32,536 nucleotides of DNA from an uncultured Prevotella sp. (GCA_900314455.1 OMVI01000097.1:1-32536), one strand, 5' to 3'; counted from the first letter of the stretch, positions 14,206 to 21,465 are shown. Made by a program: numbers and translations. The notes: generated by a model from the letters alone, not told the origin.

Positions 14206-15318
14206 CTATTCATCATGGAACTGCATGAGGTACGCCTTTATGAAGCCGTCTATCTTACCGTTCATGACGCCATCGACATCAGATGTCTGATAGCCGGTGC
14301 GATGGTCCTTCACGCGACGGTCATCGAAGACGTACGAACGGATTTGACTTCCCCACTCAATCTTCTTCTTTCCCGCCTCAATCTTAGCCTGCTCAGCCTG
14401 CTTTTTCTTAAGAGCACGGTCGTAGAGTTGGCTCTTCAAGAGTTGCATAGCCTTCGCACGGTTCTTAGGCTGGTCTCTAGTCTCGGTGTTCTCGATAAGT
14501 ATCTCCTCCTTCTCACCGGTATCCGGGTCTTCATACTGATAGCGCAGACGCACTCCCGACTCAACTTTGTTGACGTTCTGACCACCTGCACCGGAGCTGC
14601 GGAACGTATCCCAGCTCACCTTAGCAGGGTCGACGTAGACTTCAATAGTATCATCAACGAGCGGGGTGACGAACACTGACGCGAAACTTGTCATTCGCTT
14701 GCCCTGCGCATTGTACGGACTGACACGCACGAGACGGTGCACTCCGTTCTCGCTCTTCAAGAAACCGTAGGCGTATTCACCACCTTCGATGGTCATGGTG
14801 ACACTCTTTATGCCCACTTCCTCACCCGGTTGCATGTCGGTTACGGTGACTTTGTAGCCGTGGGCCTCGCTCCATCGCGTGTACATTCGCATGAGCATCT
14901 GAGCCCAGTCCTGACTTTCAGTGCCGCCGGCACCCGAGTTTATCTTCATCACTGCGTCCATAGAGTCTTCCTCTTTACGCAGCATGTTCTTCAATTCCAA
15001 ATTCTCTATCGCCTTCAGAGCCTTGTCATAGTCGGCATCGACCTCCTGTTCGGTGACGAGGTCCTCCTTGTGATAGTCGAAAGCAAGCTGCAATTCATCG
15101 GCGAGTGTACGAACGTTCTTGTATCCGTCAATCCACTTCTGAATTCCCTTCACTTTCTTCATCTGCGCTTGTGCACGCTTTGGGTCGTCCCAGAAGTCGG
15201 GTGCCTGCGTCCGCAGTTGCTCTTCTTCGAGTTCCACTTTCTTCCGGTCTATATCCAGATAGCGGTTCAGCGCGTCGGCGCGCTCCATCACATCCTTTAG
15301 TTGATCTGCTGTTATCAT
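14206..15318 (-). CDS. prfB: Peptide chain release factor 2
   Basis: RF2 recognises UGA and UAA stop codons and triggers peptide release. The ATG at 15316-15318 gives 370 residues beginning MITADQLKDVMERADALNRY, the usual N-terminus. An ATG 15 codons upstream is also in frame but less likely. The peptidyl-hydrolysis motif GGQ lies in SSGAGGQNVNKVESGVRLRY. The stop-codon-reading tripeptide, SPF in E. coli RF2, appears here as SPY in RVSPYNAQGKRMTSF. The frame runs unbroken through NRYLDIDRKK, where many bacteria have an in-frame UGA and a programmed +1 frameshift, so that autoregulation is absent. An 8-9 bp hairpin (15343-15361) lies 25 bp upstream of the start. The gene follows the acyl-CoA synthetase by 90 bp. 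Confidence 0.96.
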   Translation of the reverse strand: MITADQLKDVMERADALNRYLDIDRKKVELEEEQLRTQAPDFWDDPKRAQAQMKKVKGIQKWIDGYKNVRTLADELQLAFDYHKEDLVTEQEVDADYDKALKAIENLELKNMLRKEEDSMDAVMKINSGAGGTESQDWAQMLMRMYTRWSEAHGYKVTVTDMQPGEEVGIKSVTMTIEGGEYAYGFLKSENGVHRLVRVSPYNAQGKRMTSFASVFVTPLVDDTIEVYVDPAKVSWDTFRSSGAGGQNVNKVESGVRLRYQYEDPDTGEKEEILIENTETRDQPKNRAKAMQLLKSQLYDRALKKKQAEQAKIEAGKKKIEWGSQIRSYVFDDRRVKDHRTGYQTSDVDGVMNGKIDGFIKAYLMQFHDE

Positions 15319-15342
15319 TGTCTTGTCTTCATTGTTTGAGAA

Positions 15343-15361
15343 GCTGTCGCAGTGCGACAGC
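15343..15361 (-). promoter_or_regulatory. Hairpin in the prfB leader
   Basis: GCTGTCGCA and TGCGACAGC form a perfect inverted repeat with almost no loop. It lies between the acyl-CoA synthetase stop and the prfB start, with no T run. It could be an RNA processing or stabilising element, or a protein-binding site. Confidence 0.4.
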
Positions 15362-15408
15362 ATACTGGATGGGGTGTGGGGCTTTCGTGACGGTGTGGGT
15401 ACAGGGGT

Positions 15409-17217
15409 TTAGTTTTCGTACATTTTGTCGATGACATCCTTGAAGTTCTTGTTTATTACGTTGCGTTTCAGCTTCAAGGTATTCGTCAGTTCACCGTTCT
15501 CCATTGAGAAATGATGGGCGATGAGAGTAAACCGCTTAATCTGCTCGTAGCTTGCAAGCTGCTGTTGCAGTGTGTCGATGCGGTCCATTATCATCTTATG
15601 TATCTTCTCATTGTCGCACAAATCCTCACGGCTTGTGAACGGAATGTTATTCTCGCGGGCATATTCTTCAAGCTCACGGAACTCCGGCACGATGAGAGCG
15701 CTCACGAATTTGCGCTTGTCGGCTATCACTGCAATCTGGTCAATGTACTTGTCGACCAACAGCTTTGCCTCCAGCGACTGCGGTGCTATGTACTTTCCGT
15801 TCGATGTCTTGAACAAATCCTTGATGCGTTCCTCAAGGTACAGCTCGCCATCCTTCATGTATCCGGCATCACCAGTGTGGAAATAGCCTTCGGAATCGAA
15901 TGCCTGCGCATTCAGTTCCTCGCGGTGGTAGTAGCCCTTCGTTATCGTCGGACCTTTGAGAAGTATCTCGTTGTTATCACCAATCTTTATCTCCACGCCA
16001 TCTATCGGACGTCCGACAGAGCCTATTGTATATGGCTTGCCCTTATGGTCGCAACTCACCGTGGCGAGACTTTCAGTCAGTCCGTAGCCCACAATCATGC
16101 AAATGCCGATACTGTGGACGAACTCCTCAACCTCAGGGGATACCGTAGCGCCTGCCGTCGGGAATATATTCGGATGCTCAAGACCGAGCTGCTTGCGGAC
16201 AAGACTAAGCACGCTCTTGTTCAAAGCGGTATATTCCAGTTTCAGAGCCAATGGCGGACGGCGCCCGCGCGACAAGTATTCGATGTTATACTTACGGCCT
16301 ACAGACAGCGCATGGTTGAACAATTTTCTCTGCATAGGGTTCGCCTCGTTCATCTTCTCCTTAACGGCAATGTACACTTTCTCCCAGAAGCGTGGCACCG
16401 AAGACATCGAAGTCGGATGGGTTTCACGCATACTCTGTTGTATTTCCTTAGGATATGTATTGACAATAAGCTGTGAACCTTCAGTCAATGCGAGGTAAGC
16501 CCAACCGCGCTCGAAGATGTGCGTGAACGGCAAGAAGTCTATCACGCGGTCCTTTTCGCCCACGGGAACGCATTTGTCGTTGGCCTTCAGCGCCGCGTCG
16601 TACTGTCCGTAAGTCAGCATAACGCCCTTGCTGTCGCCCGTTGTACCACTTGTGTAGAGGATATTGCAGATGTCATCCATCGAAGCCTGTGTCCAAAGAG
16701 CCTCAACTTCGGACTGTCGAGGAAGGTCTTCACCAAGCTTTATGAAGTCCTCGAAATACAATGCAAACGGGTCATGGGTACTGATGCGGACGCTCGGGTC
16801 AAAGATGACGATGCGTTCCAGCGTCGGACACAACGCGAAGATGCGGTGCGCCTTGTCGTACTGTTCCTGTTCGCCGACGAAGATAATCCTCGCGCCGCTG
16901 TCCTGAACCATGTACTGTATTTGTTGCTCCGAACTCGTAGCATAGAACGGTATCGATATTACACGCACGCCGTAGGCTCCGAAGTCGGTATAAAGGTACT
17001 GGATGCAATTCTGTGAGAACACCGCGATGCGATCCTGGGGCTTCAGTCCGAGGTTAAGTAGCGCATTCGACACTTGCTTGACACGCAGGGAGAACTGATT
17101 CCACGACACGCTCTTCCACTTCAGGGAGCCGAAATTGCGGAATGTCAGCACGGGCCGTGAGCCGTATTTCTTTGCCTGCTCGTGTATAAGTATGGAAAGA
17201 TGACACTGTGTCTGCAT
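15409..17217 (-). CDS. Long-chain fatty acid-CoA ligase (AMP-forming)
   Basis: The enzyme activates a fatty acid with ATP to acyl-AMP and then to acyl-CoA. From the ATG at 17215-17217 the product is 602 residues. The phosphate-binding motif YTSGTTGDSKGVMLT is at about 188-202. GYGLTESLATVS carries the adenylate-binding threonine-glutamate. The hinge region is GYFHTGDAGYMKDGELYLEERIKD, and the C-terminal lysine motif is TSNGKYIAPQ. This is the FadD/long-chain acyl-CoA synthetase layout (family usually 550-650 residues). The frame is open 16 codons further upstream, but that ATG (17265) lies inside the promoter, so 17217 is the real start. The leader would be about 12 nt. Fatty-acid activation for membrane lipids is likely; the exact chain length is unknown. 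Confidence 0.93.
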   Translation of the reverse strand: MQTQCHLSILIHEQAKKYGSRPVLTFRNFGSLKWKSVSWNQFSLRVKQVSNALLNLGLKPQDRIAVFSQNCIQYLYTDFGAYGVRVISIPFYATSSEQQIQYMVQDSGARIIFVGEQEQYDKAHRIFALCPTLERIVIFDPSVRISTHDPFALYFEDFIKLGEDLPRQSEVEALWTQASMDDICNILYTSGTTGDSKGVMLTYGQYDAALKANDKCVPVGEKDRVIDFLPFTHIFERGWAYLALTEGSQLIVNTYPKEIQQSMRETHPTSMSSVPRFWEKVYIAVKEKMNEANPMQRKLFNHALSVGRKYNIEYLSRGRRPPLALKLEYTALNKSVLSLVRKQLGLEHPNIFPTAGATVSPEVEEFVHSIGICMIVGYGLTESLATVSCDHKGKPYTIGSVGRPIDGVEIKIGDNNEILLKGPTITKGYYHREELNAQAFDSEGYFHTGDAGYMKDGELYLEERIKDLFKTSNGKYIAPQSLEAKLLVDKYIDQIAVIADKRKFVSALIVPEFRELEEYARENNIPFTSREDLCDNEKIHKMIMDRIDTLQQQLASYEQIKRFTLIAHHFSMENGELTNTLKLKRNVINKNFKDVIDKMYEN

Positions 17218-17235
17218 AGTCTTTAGTATTTTTTG

Positions 17236-17266
17236 CAAAATTAATGAAATTGAACGACAATACAAA
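17236..17266 (-). promoter_or_regulatory. Promoter TTTG-N19-TAATTTTG for the acyl-CoA ligase gene
   Basis: On the minus strand TTTG (17266-17263) and TAATTTTG (17243-17236) are separated by exactly 19 bp. The predicted start near 17230 lies 12 nt upstream of the ATG at 17217 and decides the choice of start codon. Confidence 0.85.
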
Positions 17267-17399
17267 ATAAAGGCGGAAATATTTCGTCATGCGTTTCCCC
17301 CGCCTTTAACCTGGTCACTAATTGGTCACTATCAGCCATCTCACCCGACATTTACAGCATTTCAATTCAAACATATAACCCCTCTGAATATAAACGAAG

Positions 17400-17572
17400 A
17401 AAAGCGGCTTTGTCTCCCGACAAAGCCGCCTCTTGACTAAACTTAATCTACAAACCTGAGTTTTTATAGTTTAAATGAAAATATTTCTTTACCTATCGAG
17501 TATAACTATAAAACTGCTGTAACCTAAATACTATCTAAACTTACCTTAATATTTTATACCTTTAAACTTACG
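17400..17572 (-). ncRNA. Candidate small RNA or attenuated leader, about 170 nt
   Basis: A full promoter (17577-17607) directs leftward transcription from about 17571. A strong terminator-type hairpin (17404-17429) followed by TTTTCTT ends it. Between the two there is no ATG on the transcribed strand. The sequence is AU-rich and structured: TTTTATAGTT (near 17507) pairs with AACTATAAAA (near 17469) as a 10-bp stem. The motif GTAAGTTTA occurs twice in the first 40 nt, and AAGTTTAG again before the terminator. The downstream acyl-CoA ligase gene has its own promoter beyond the hairpin, so an independent small RNA is the simplest reading. A leader with a conditional terminator controlling that gene is the alternative. 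I cannot assign it to a known RNA family. Confidence 0.6.
17404..17429 (-). terminator. Rho-independent terminator of the candidate small RNA
   Basis: GCGGCTTTGTC (17404-17414) pairs perfectly with GACAAAGCCGC (17419-17429) around a 4-nt loop. On the minus strand it is followed by TTTTCTT. On the plus strand the tail is only CTCTT, so the minus direction is favoured. Confidence 0.85.
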
Positions 17573-17576
17573 TTTG

Positions 17577-17607
17577 CAAAGGTATTGGGTTTCGGTCGTG
17601 TGGCAAA
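17577..17607 (-). promoter_or_regulatory. Promoter TTTG-N19-TACCTTTG of the candidate small RNA
   Basis: On the minus strand TTTG (17607-17604) and TACCTTTG (17584-17577) are separated by exactly 19 bp, a full match to the Bacteroidetes consensus. No protein gene starts within 350 bp downstream. Between it and the lpxH end (17608-17715) only short hairpins such as CGGAAAA/TTTTCCG are seen. Confidence 0.8.
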
Positions 17608-17715
17608 ATTCTTTCAACGAATTGCCTTTTTTGTTCAATGAATAGCGGCGGAAAAGGCATTTTCCGTTCAAAAAGAGCACGAAAAAGGTGTTTTACAGCA
17701 TTAAACAGTATACTC

Positions 17716-18492
17716 CTAAGGCTTGCTTTCGCCCTCGACATACTCCTCCTGGAACATGTGCTCACCATCGAAGACAGCGTAAGTGAACTGCCATATCCAG
17801 TCGCCGAGTATCAACATGCGCGCGGTATGTCCCTCGCTGCGTGGCAGATTTAAGTCGAGCTCGATGTGGCGGTGCCCGTATATGAAGTAGTCGATGTTTG
17901 GATGATCCTCCATATACGCCTTAGTGTACTTTACGAGATACTCCTTATCCTCCCCCATGTATGGTTCTTCCTTACCGTCGGCACGCTTCAGACGGCTATG
18001 CTTTGCCCAGTTGAGTCCGAGTTGCATTCCCCACCACGGGTGCATGAAGTTGAGCAGGCGCTGGCAGGTACGGCTGTGGAACATCGCCCGCAGGAATTTG
18101 AACGACAGACTGGGGTCGCCGAGTCCGTCGCCGTGTGCCAGATAGAACACCTTATCGTATATCTCCGTCGTTATCGGCTTACGATGGACAATCAGTCCGC
18201 ACTCCTCCTCGAGGTAGCCATACGTCCAAATGTCGTGGTTACCGGTGAAGAAATGAACCTCAACGCCCATGTCCGTGAGCTCCGAAAGTTTTCCGAGAAA
18301 CCGCGTAAAGCCCTTTGGAACGACATAGCGGTACTCGTCCCAGAAGTCAAACATATCGCCGAGCAGGTATATCGCCGCAGCCTTGTCCTTTATGGAGTCA
18401 AGGAAACGGACGAGACGGCGCTCCTGTGTGCGCCTGTGCTCTATGGCCAGGGAGCCCAGGTGGGCATCCGAAAGGAAATATACGTTCTTCAT
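17716..18492 (-). CDS. lpxH: UDP-2,3-diacylglucosamine diphosphatase
   Basis: LpxH removes UMP from UDP-2,3-diacylglucosamine to give lipid X in lipid A synthesis, at the cytoplasmic face of the inner membrane. The 258-residue product has the calcineurin-like metallophosphatase motifs in order: SDAHLG (8-13), GDMFDFW (45-51), GNHD (84-87), AHGDGLGD, and GHRH. The Trp/Tyr-rich middle section (FMHPWWGMQLGLNWAKHSR) is typical of the LpxH lipid-binding helices. It lies 15 bp downstream of the DUF59 gene in one operon. No clear terminator follows the stop; the next hairpin with a T run is that of the small-RNA candidate. Confidence 0.9.
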   Translation of the reverse strand: MKNVYFLSDAHLGSLAIEHRRTQERRLVRFLDSIKDKAAAIYLLGDMFDFWDEYRYVVPKGFTRFLGKLSELTDMGVEVHFFTGNHDIWTYGYLEEECGLIVHRKPITTEIYDKVFYLAHGDGLGDPSLSFKFLRAMFHSRTCQRLLNFMHPWWGMQLGLNWAKHSRLKRADGKEEPYMGEDKEYLVKYTKAYMEDHPNIDYFIYGHRHIELDLNLPRSEGHTARMLILGDWIWQFTYAVFDGEHMFQEEYVEGESKP

Positions 18493-18507
18493 AGTAAGGC
18501 TGGTTTA

Positions 18508-18828
18508 TTAGTCGAAGCCGAGTTCAATGCGTGCTTCTTCAGACATCATGCTCTGGTCCCACGCCGGCTCGAACACCAAATTGACATTAGCGCTCTTAAC
18601 TCCATTCACGCTTTCGATTTTCGTTCGTACGTCCTCAAGTATGAAGTCGGCGGCAGGACAGCTCGGAGCAGTGAACGTCATGTCAATGTCGGCAGAGCCA
18701 TCGTCCTTTACGTCAATCTTGTAAATCATTCCGAGGTCGTATATGTTAACTGGGATTTCTGGGTCGTAAACCGTCTTCAGCACGTCGACGATGCGCTCTT
18801 CAATCTTGGTTTTCTCTTCTTGTGTCAT
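18508..18828 (-). CDS. DUF59 / MIP18-family protein (SufT-like iron-sulfur assembly factor)
   Basis: The 106-residue protein covers the full domain: IVDVLKTVYDPEIPVNIYDLGMIY, then FTAPSCPAADFI with the conserved cysteine, and a C-terminal EPAWDQSMMSEEARIELGFD, seen in PaaD/SufT-like proteins. Members help mature [Fe-S] proteins; the cysteine is thought to be functional. No suf genes are in the window. It is the first gene of a two-gene operon with lpxH. The TATTTTTG box at 18859-18866 would give a leader of about 25 nt. Confidence 0.9.
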   Translation of the reverse strand: MTQEEKTKIEERIVDVLKTVYDPEIPVNIYDLGMIYKIDVKDDGSADIDMTFTAPSCPAADFILEDVRTKIESVNGVKSANVNLVFEPAWDQSMMSEEARIELGFD

Positions 18829-18850
18829 AGTGTGTGTAACCTTTCTTCTT

Positions 18851-18866
18851 TACTTTTGCAAAAATA
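18851..18866. promoter_or_regulatory. Two head-to-head -7 boxes (TACTTTTG and TATTTTTG)
   Basis: On the minus strand TATTTTTG (18866-18859) is the -7 box of the DUF59/lpxH operon. Immediately beside it TACTTTTG (18851-18858) matches the same consensus on the plus strand, making one near-palindrome. Neither has a perfect -33 TTTG. The plus-strand box would transcribe into the repeat block 18867-19770, which holds no convincing gene. Confidence 0.5.
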
Positions 18867-18926
18867 CAACAATAATCAGACAACTGCAAGTTTTGTGCCG
18901 AAAAACCTCTGCAAGCAAATTCAGAC

Positions 18927-18962
18927 CTCTCCAAGCTTCCCCCAATGGGAGGATGTTTGATT
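18927..18962. repeat. Dispersed palindromic repeat (CTCTCCAAG type), copy 2
   Basis: CTCTCCAAGCTTCCCCC-AAT-GGGAGGATGTTTGATTA closely matches the copy at 14048-14080, including the ATGTTTA end. It opens the gene-free block 18867-19770. Confidence 0.8.
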
Positions 18963-19035
18963 ACCGAATGCCTGCTGGAAGGTGAGGGCTATGAGTTGAT
19001 GAGTTAAAACTGATGATTATCTGAAGGCATCCTAT

Positions 19036-19182
19036 GCAGGGGCGGCACTTGTGGCTGCCCGTTTGTCTTGCAAAGACAAATAATGGAGACGGAAAAAGTT
19101 TTTATCCTAGATAGAAAACTTTTGGGTATACAATTTCATTCGGCCTGTCGACCGAGCGGGCAGTCACAGGGGCCGCCTCTGC
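19036..19182. repeat. Long imperfect inverted repeat in the gene-free block
   Basis: The left arm 19036-19061 (GCAGGGGCGGC...CTGCCCG) and right arm 19157-19182 (CGGGCAG...GCCGCCTCTGC) are inverted copies of 26 bp with a few mismatches. They enclose 95 bp, including TTTGTCTTGCAAAGACAAA, a small hairpin of its own. The arrangement resembles a miniature inverted-repeat element, but no target-site duplication was seen. The open frame across it (19068-19385) has no protein-like character. Confidence 0.6.
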
Positions 19183-19256
19183 TTTGGGCGTTTTTGGATT
19201 GTCGCAATATAGATTTCGGAAATGAATCAGGGCGCAAAGAGGCATTAGGTATTCAA

Positions 19257-19291
19257 CTTCCTCCCCCAAGAGGAGGCTTGGAGAGGTCTTT
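19257..19291. repeat. Dispersed palindromic repeat (CTCTCCAAG type), copy 3, inverted
   Basis: CCTCCCCCAAGAGGAGGCTTGGAGAG followed by GTCTTTA is the reverse orientation of the copies at 14048 and 18927. CCTCC/GGAGG form the hairpin core. Confidence 0.8.
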
Positions 19292-19355
19292 AATGCTTAG
19301 CTTTCAGATTTCCAAAGGTAAAGTCCGAGGTTGGTTTTTAATTTGTTTTTGCTTG

Positions 19356-19420
19356 AAAAATAAATTAAAAATGGAGGAAAAATAAATTAAAAATCCGACA
19401 AAAATAAATTAAAAAACAAC
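19356..19420. repeat. 22-bp AT-rich tandem repeat, locus 2
   Basis: Three units of AAAAATAAATTAAAAA plus six variable bases start at 19356, 19378 and 19400, the same unit as at 3507-3589 and 32370-32425. CTATTGGATTTCA (19433-19445) follows and is the inverse of a motif preceding the array at locus 1 (3475-3487). Confidence 0.85.
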
Positions 19421-19670
19421 GTGAAAGGTGGGCTATTGGATTTCAAGAAGATAGCTTTCACTATTTCGGAGGGTAGCTTTGATGTTTTCGGAGAGTAACT
19501 ACCGCATGTAAATGGGGAAGATGTCGAGATGAAGAAGATGAACACTGGGCTTAATAATGGTGACTTGCGCCCTTCGTGCTATAGCGCATTTCCGAAGCGC
19601 CGAGTGGTAGAGGAGTGTCAGTCTTTTACCCCACACTGCGCTATCGCTTGTCAGGGGGTTACCGAGAATT

Positions 19671-19760
19671 TAACCTCTATCGAGGTTAATGCTGCATGTG
19701 TTGGTTATCAAACAAAAAAGTCGGATGAACCAAATCTTACCTCTGCCGAGGTTAATGCTG
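19671..19760. repeat. Duplicated 24-bp hairpin motif
   Basis: TAACCTCTATCGAGGTTAAT (19671-19690, continuing GCTG) and its copy at 19737-19760 (TTACCTCTGCCGAGG, then TTAATGCTG) differ at three positions. Each has an ACCTC/GAGGT stem. They lie 42 bp apart, just before the cdaA terminator. An open frame of 79 codons (19529-19768) spans them but looks non-coding. Confidence 0.65.
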
Positions 19761-19773
19761 TGGATTAAAAACA

Positions 19774-19812
19774 ACAAAAAAAGGAAATGGACCGTTATGA
19801 AGCCATTTCCTT
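19774..19812 (-). terminator. Terminator overlapping the cdaA stop codon
   Basis: AAGGAAATGG (19781-19790) pairs perfectly with CCATTTCCTT (19803-19812). On the minus strand the hairpin is followed by a run of seven T's. The last codons of cdaA form the 5' arm and the stop codon sits in the loop, so a terminating ribosome would cover the hairpin. Confidence 0.85.
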
Positions 19813-20565
19813 AGTCAGAATGCTTTCGAGCTGCTCTGCCGAAAGACGCAATTGGAACTCGCCTTTTATAGCAACACTGATGCGGCCCGTCTCCTCACTG
19901 ACGACGATTGCTACCGCATCGCTGTCCTGCGATATTCCCATGGCAGCGCGGTGGCGGAGTCCGAGTTCCTTAGGGATGTCCGTCTTGTGACTGACAGGAA
20001 GGATACAGCCGGCAGCACGTATGCGCTTGTTCGATATGACCATAGCGCCGTCGTGCAGAGGAGAGTTCTTGAAGAAGATATTCTCTATGAGACGCTGGTT
20101 GATGCGAGCGTCAATGATGTCGCCGGTGTCGATGATATCGTTAAGCGGAGTAGAGCGTTCGATGACGATGAGCGCGCCGACCTTGCCACGCGCCATGCTC
20201 ATGCACGCCATGACAATTGGCATGATAGTCTCCTTGTCGGCCTCCTGCTCGGTACTGCTGCGGAACAGCCGCACGATGTTCTTCACCTTCTGGTGGGCTC
20301 CGAGGTTGTAGAGGAAGTGACGGATTTCCTCCTGGAACAACACTATGAGACCGATGACACCCACCGAGACGAGCTTGTCGAGGATACTGCCGAGCAGTTT
20401 CATCTCCAGCACACGGCTCACAAAGAGCCATACGAGCACGAAGAAGAGAATGCCGTAGAACACGTTCAGCGAGCGACTTTCGCGCATCAGCCGATAGAAA
20501 TAGTACAGCATCAGTGCCACGAGCACGATGTCGATGATGTCCTTTATGCCGAATTCGAAAAACAT
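19795..20565 (-). CDS. cdaA: Diadenylate cyclase, CdaA type
   Basis: The enzyme makes the second messenger c-di-AMP from two ATP at the inner membrane. The 256-residue product has three N-terminal membrane segments (about 8-26, 34-52, 62-78) and a DisA_N catalytic domain (about 95-240). This domain has the signatures SPLHDGAMVI (DGA at 172-174) and GLRHRAAMG (RHR at 204-206). A short C-terminal tail ends MAS. The gene lies 15 bp downstream of folP, so the two are probably one transcript. In Firmicutes cdaA is usually next to cdaR and glmM; neither is here. Pairing with folP is the layout seen in this window and links c-di-AMP to folate synthesis only by position. Confidence 0.95.
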   Translation of the reverse strand: MFFEFGIKDIIDIVLVALMLYYFYRLMRESRSLNVFYGILFFVLVWLFVSRVLEMKLLGSILDKLVSVGVIGLIVLFQEEIRHFLYNLGAHQKVKNIVRLFRSSTEQEADKETIMPIVMACMSMARGKVGALIVIERSTPLNDIIDTGDIIDARINQRLIENIFFKNSPLHDGAMVISNKRIRAAGCILPVSHKTDIPKELGLRHRAAMGISQDSDAVAIVVSEETGRISVAIKGEFQLRLSAEQLESILTKEMAS

Positions 20566-20580
20566 CTTTATATTAATTTG

Positions 20581-21459
20581 TCATTGGCAATTGTTCAATT
20601 GCGAAGTGATAATAACCGCCTGCACTGCCTCTTTGACATCGTGGACCCGCAGAATCGACGCCCCACGCTCCAGTGCCATTGTGTTGACGACGGTCGTTCC
20701 GTTAAGTGCCTCGTCGGCGGTGAGCCCCAGTATCTTCCAAATGAGGCGCTTCCGCGACAGTCCGGCAAGTATCGGGCGGTCGAAGACTTGCAGTTTCTCC
20801 TGCTCGCGGAGTATGTCGTAGTTCTCCTGCATTGTCTTTCCGAAGCCGTAACCCGGGTCGAGGATGATGTCCTTCACGCCCAAATCGCACAGCTGCTGTA
20901 TCTCACGGCTGAACCCGAGGACCATATCGCGGAGGTTGCCTTGTACCGACATGAGGATGTACGGTACCTTCAGGCGTCCCATCATGCGGAATATTGCAGG
21001 ATAATCCTTGAACTTGTCGTCGCCTTCGACATCGTATTTCTCCTCCAACGGTTTGTCGACGATACCCGTGATGCCGCCCTCCGATACATCATTTATTATG
21101 TCAGCTCCGTACTCTTCGACTACCATTCGCGCCACGTCAGGACGGTAGGTATCGACGGAAACAACAGCATCCGGTTGCTCACGGCGCACAATCGGCAGGG
21201 CGAAACGCAGACGGCGCATCTCCTCTTCCTCGCTTACCTCATCGGCACCGGGGCGCGTCGAGAATGCACCGACGTCGATTATGCGTCCTCCTTCACGAAT
21301 GATTTGATTGGCACGGCCGGCAATTTCGCTCTCCGTTTGCTTGCGGCTACCTGCGAAAAAACTGTCGGGCGTGCAGTTGAGTATACCCATTACGACCGGT
21401 TCCGACAAGTCGAGAAGGCGTCCGTGGACGTTTATAGTGTAGTTGTTGTTTCGTTTCAT
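20581..21459 (-). CDS. folP: Dihydropteroate synthase
   Basis: FolP condenses p-aminobenzoate with 7,8-dihydropterin pyrophosphate in folate synthesis and is the sulfonamide target. The 292-residue protein has the first pterin/PABA signature VMGILNCTPDSFFAGS (23-38), followed by IIDVGAFSTRPGADEVSEEEE, then DTYRPDVA, INDVSEG, and ILDPGYGFGKT. The SRK motif appears as AGLSRKRLIWKILG. The usual MHM-G-P turn reads LMSVQGNLRDM here. A roughly 20-residue acidic insertion (VDKPLEEKYDVEGDDKFKDY) lies between strand 5 and the following helix. The -7 box at 21466-21473 puts the transcription start almost on the ATG, so the mRNA may be leaderless. cdaA follows after 15 bp. Confidence 0.95.
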   Translation of the reverse strand: MKRNNNYTINVHGRLLDLSEPVVMGILNCTPDSFFAGSRKQTESEIAGRANQIIREGGRIIDVGAFSTRPGADEVSEEEEMRRLRFALPIVRREQPDAVVSVDTYRPDVARMVVEEYGADIINDVSEGGITGIVDKPLEEKYDVEGDDKFKDYPAIFRMMGRLKVPYILMSVQGNLRDMVLGFSREIQQLCDLGVKDIILDPGYGFGKTMQENYDILREQEKLQVFDRPILAGLSRKRLIWKILGLTADEALNGTTVVNTMALERGASILRVHDVKEAVQAVIITSQLNNCQ

Positions 21460-21465
21460 TCAGTG

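Noticed and set aside
14206-15318. Programmed +1 frameshift in prfB
   Set aside because: The frame is continuous through the usual frameshift position with no in-frame stop.
15511-16476. 321-codon open frame on the plus strand
   Set aside because: Antisense to the acyl-CoA ligase gene, which has all family motifs.
17866-18960. 364-codon open frame on the plus strand
   Set aside because: Antisense to lpxH and the DUF59 gene; no domain features.
19068-19385. 105-codon open frame in the gene-free block
   Set aside because: It runs through an inverted repeat, a CTCTCC repeat and the 22-bp array; composition is not protein-like.
19529-19768. 79-codon open frame before cdaA
   Set aside because: Built partly from the duplicated hairpin motif; no recognisable features and no promoter.
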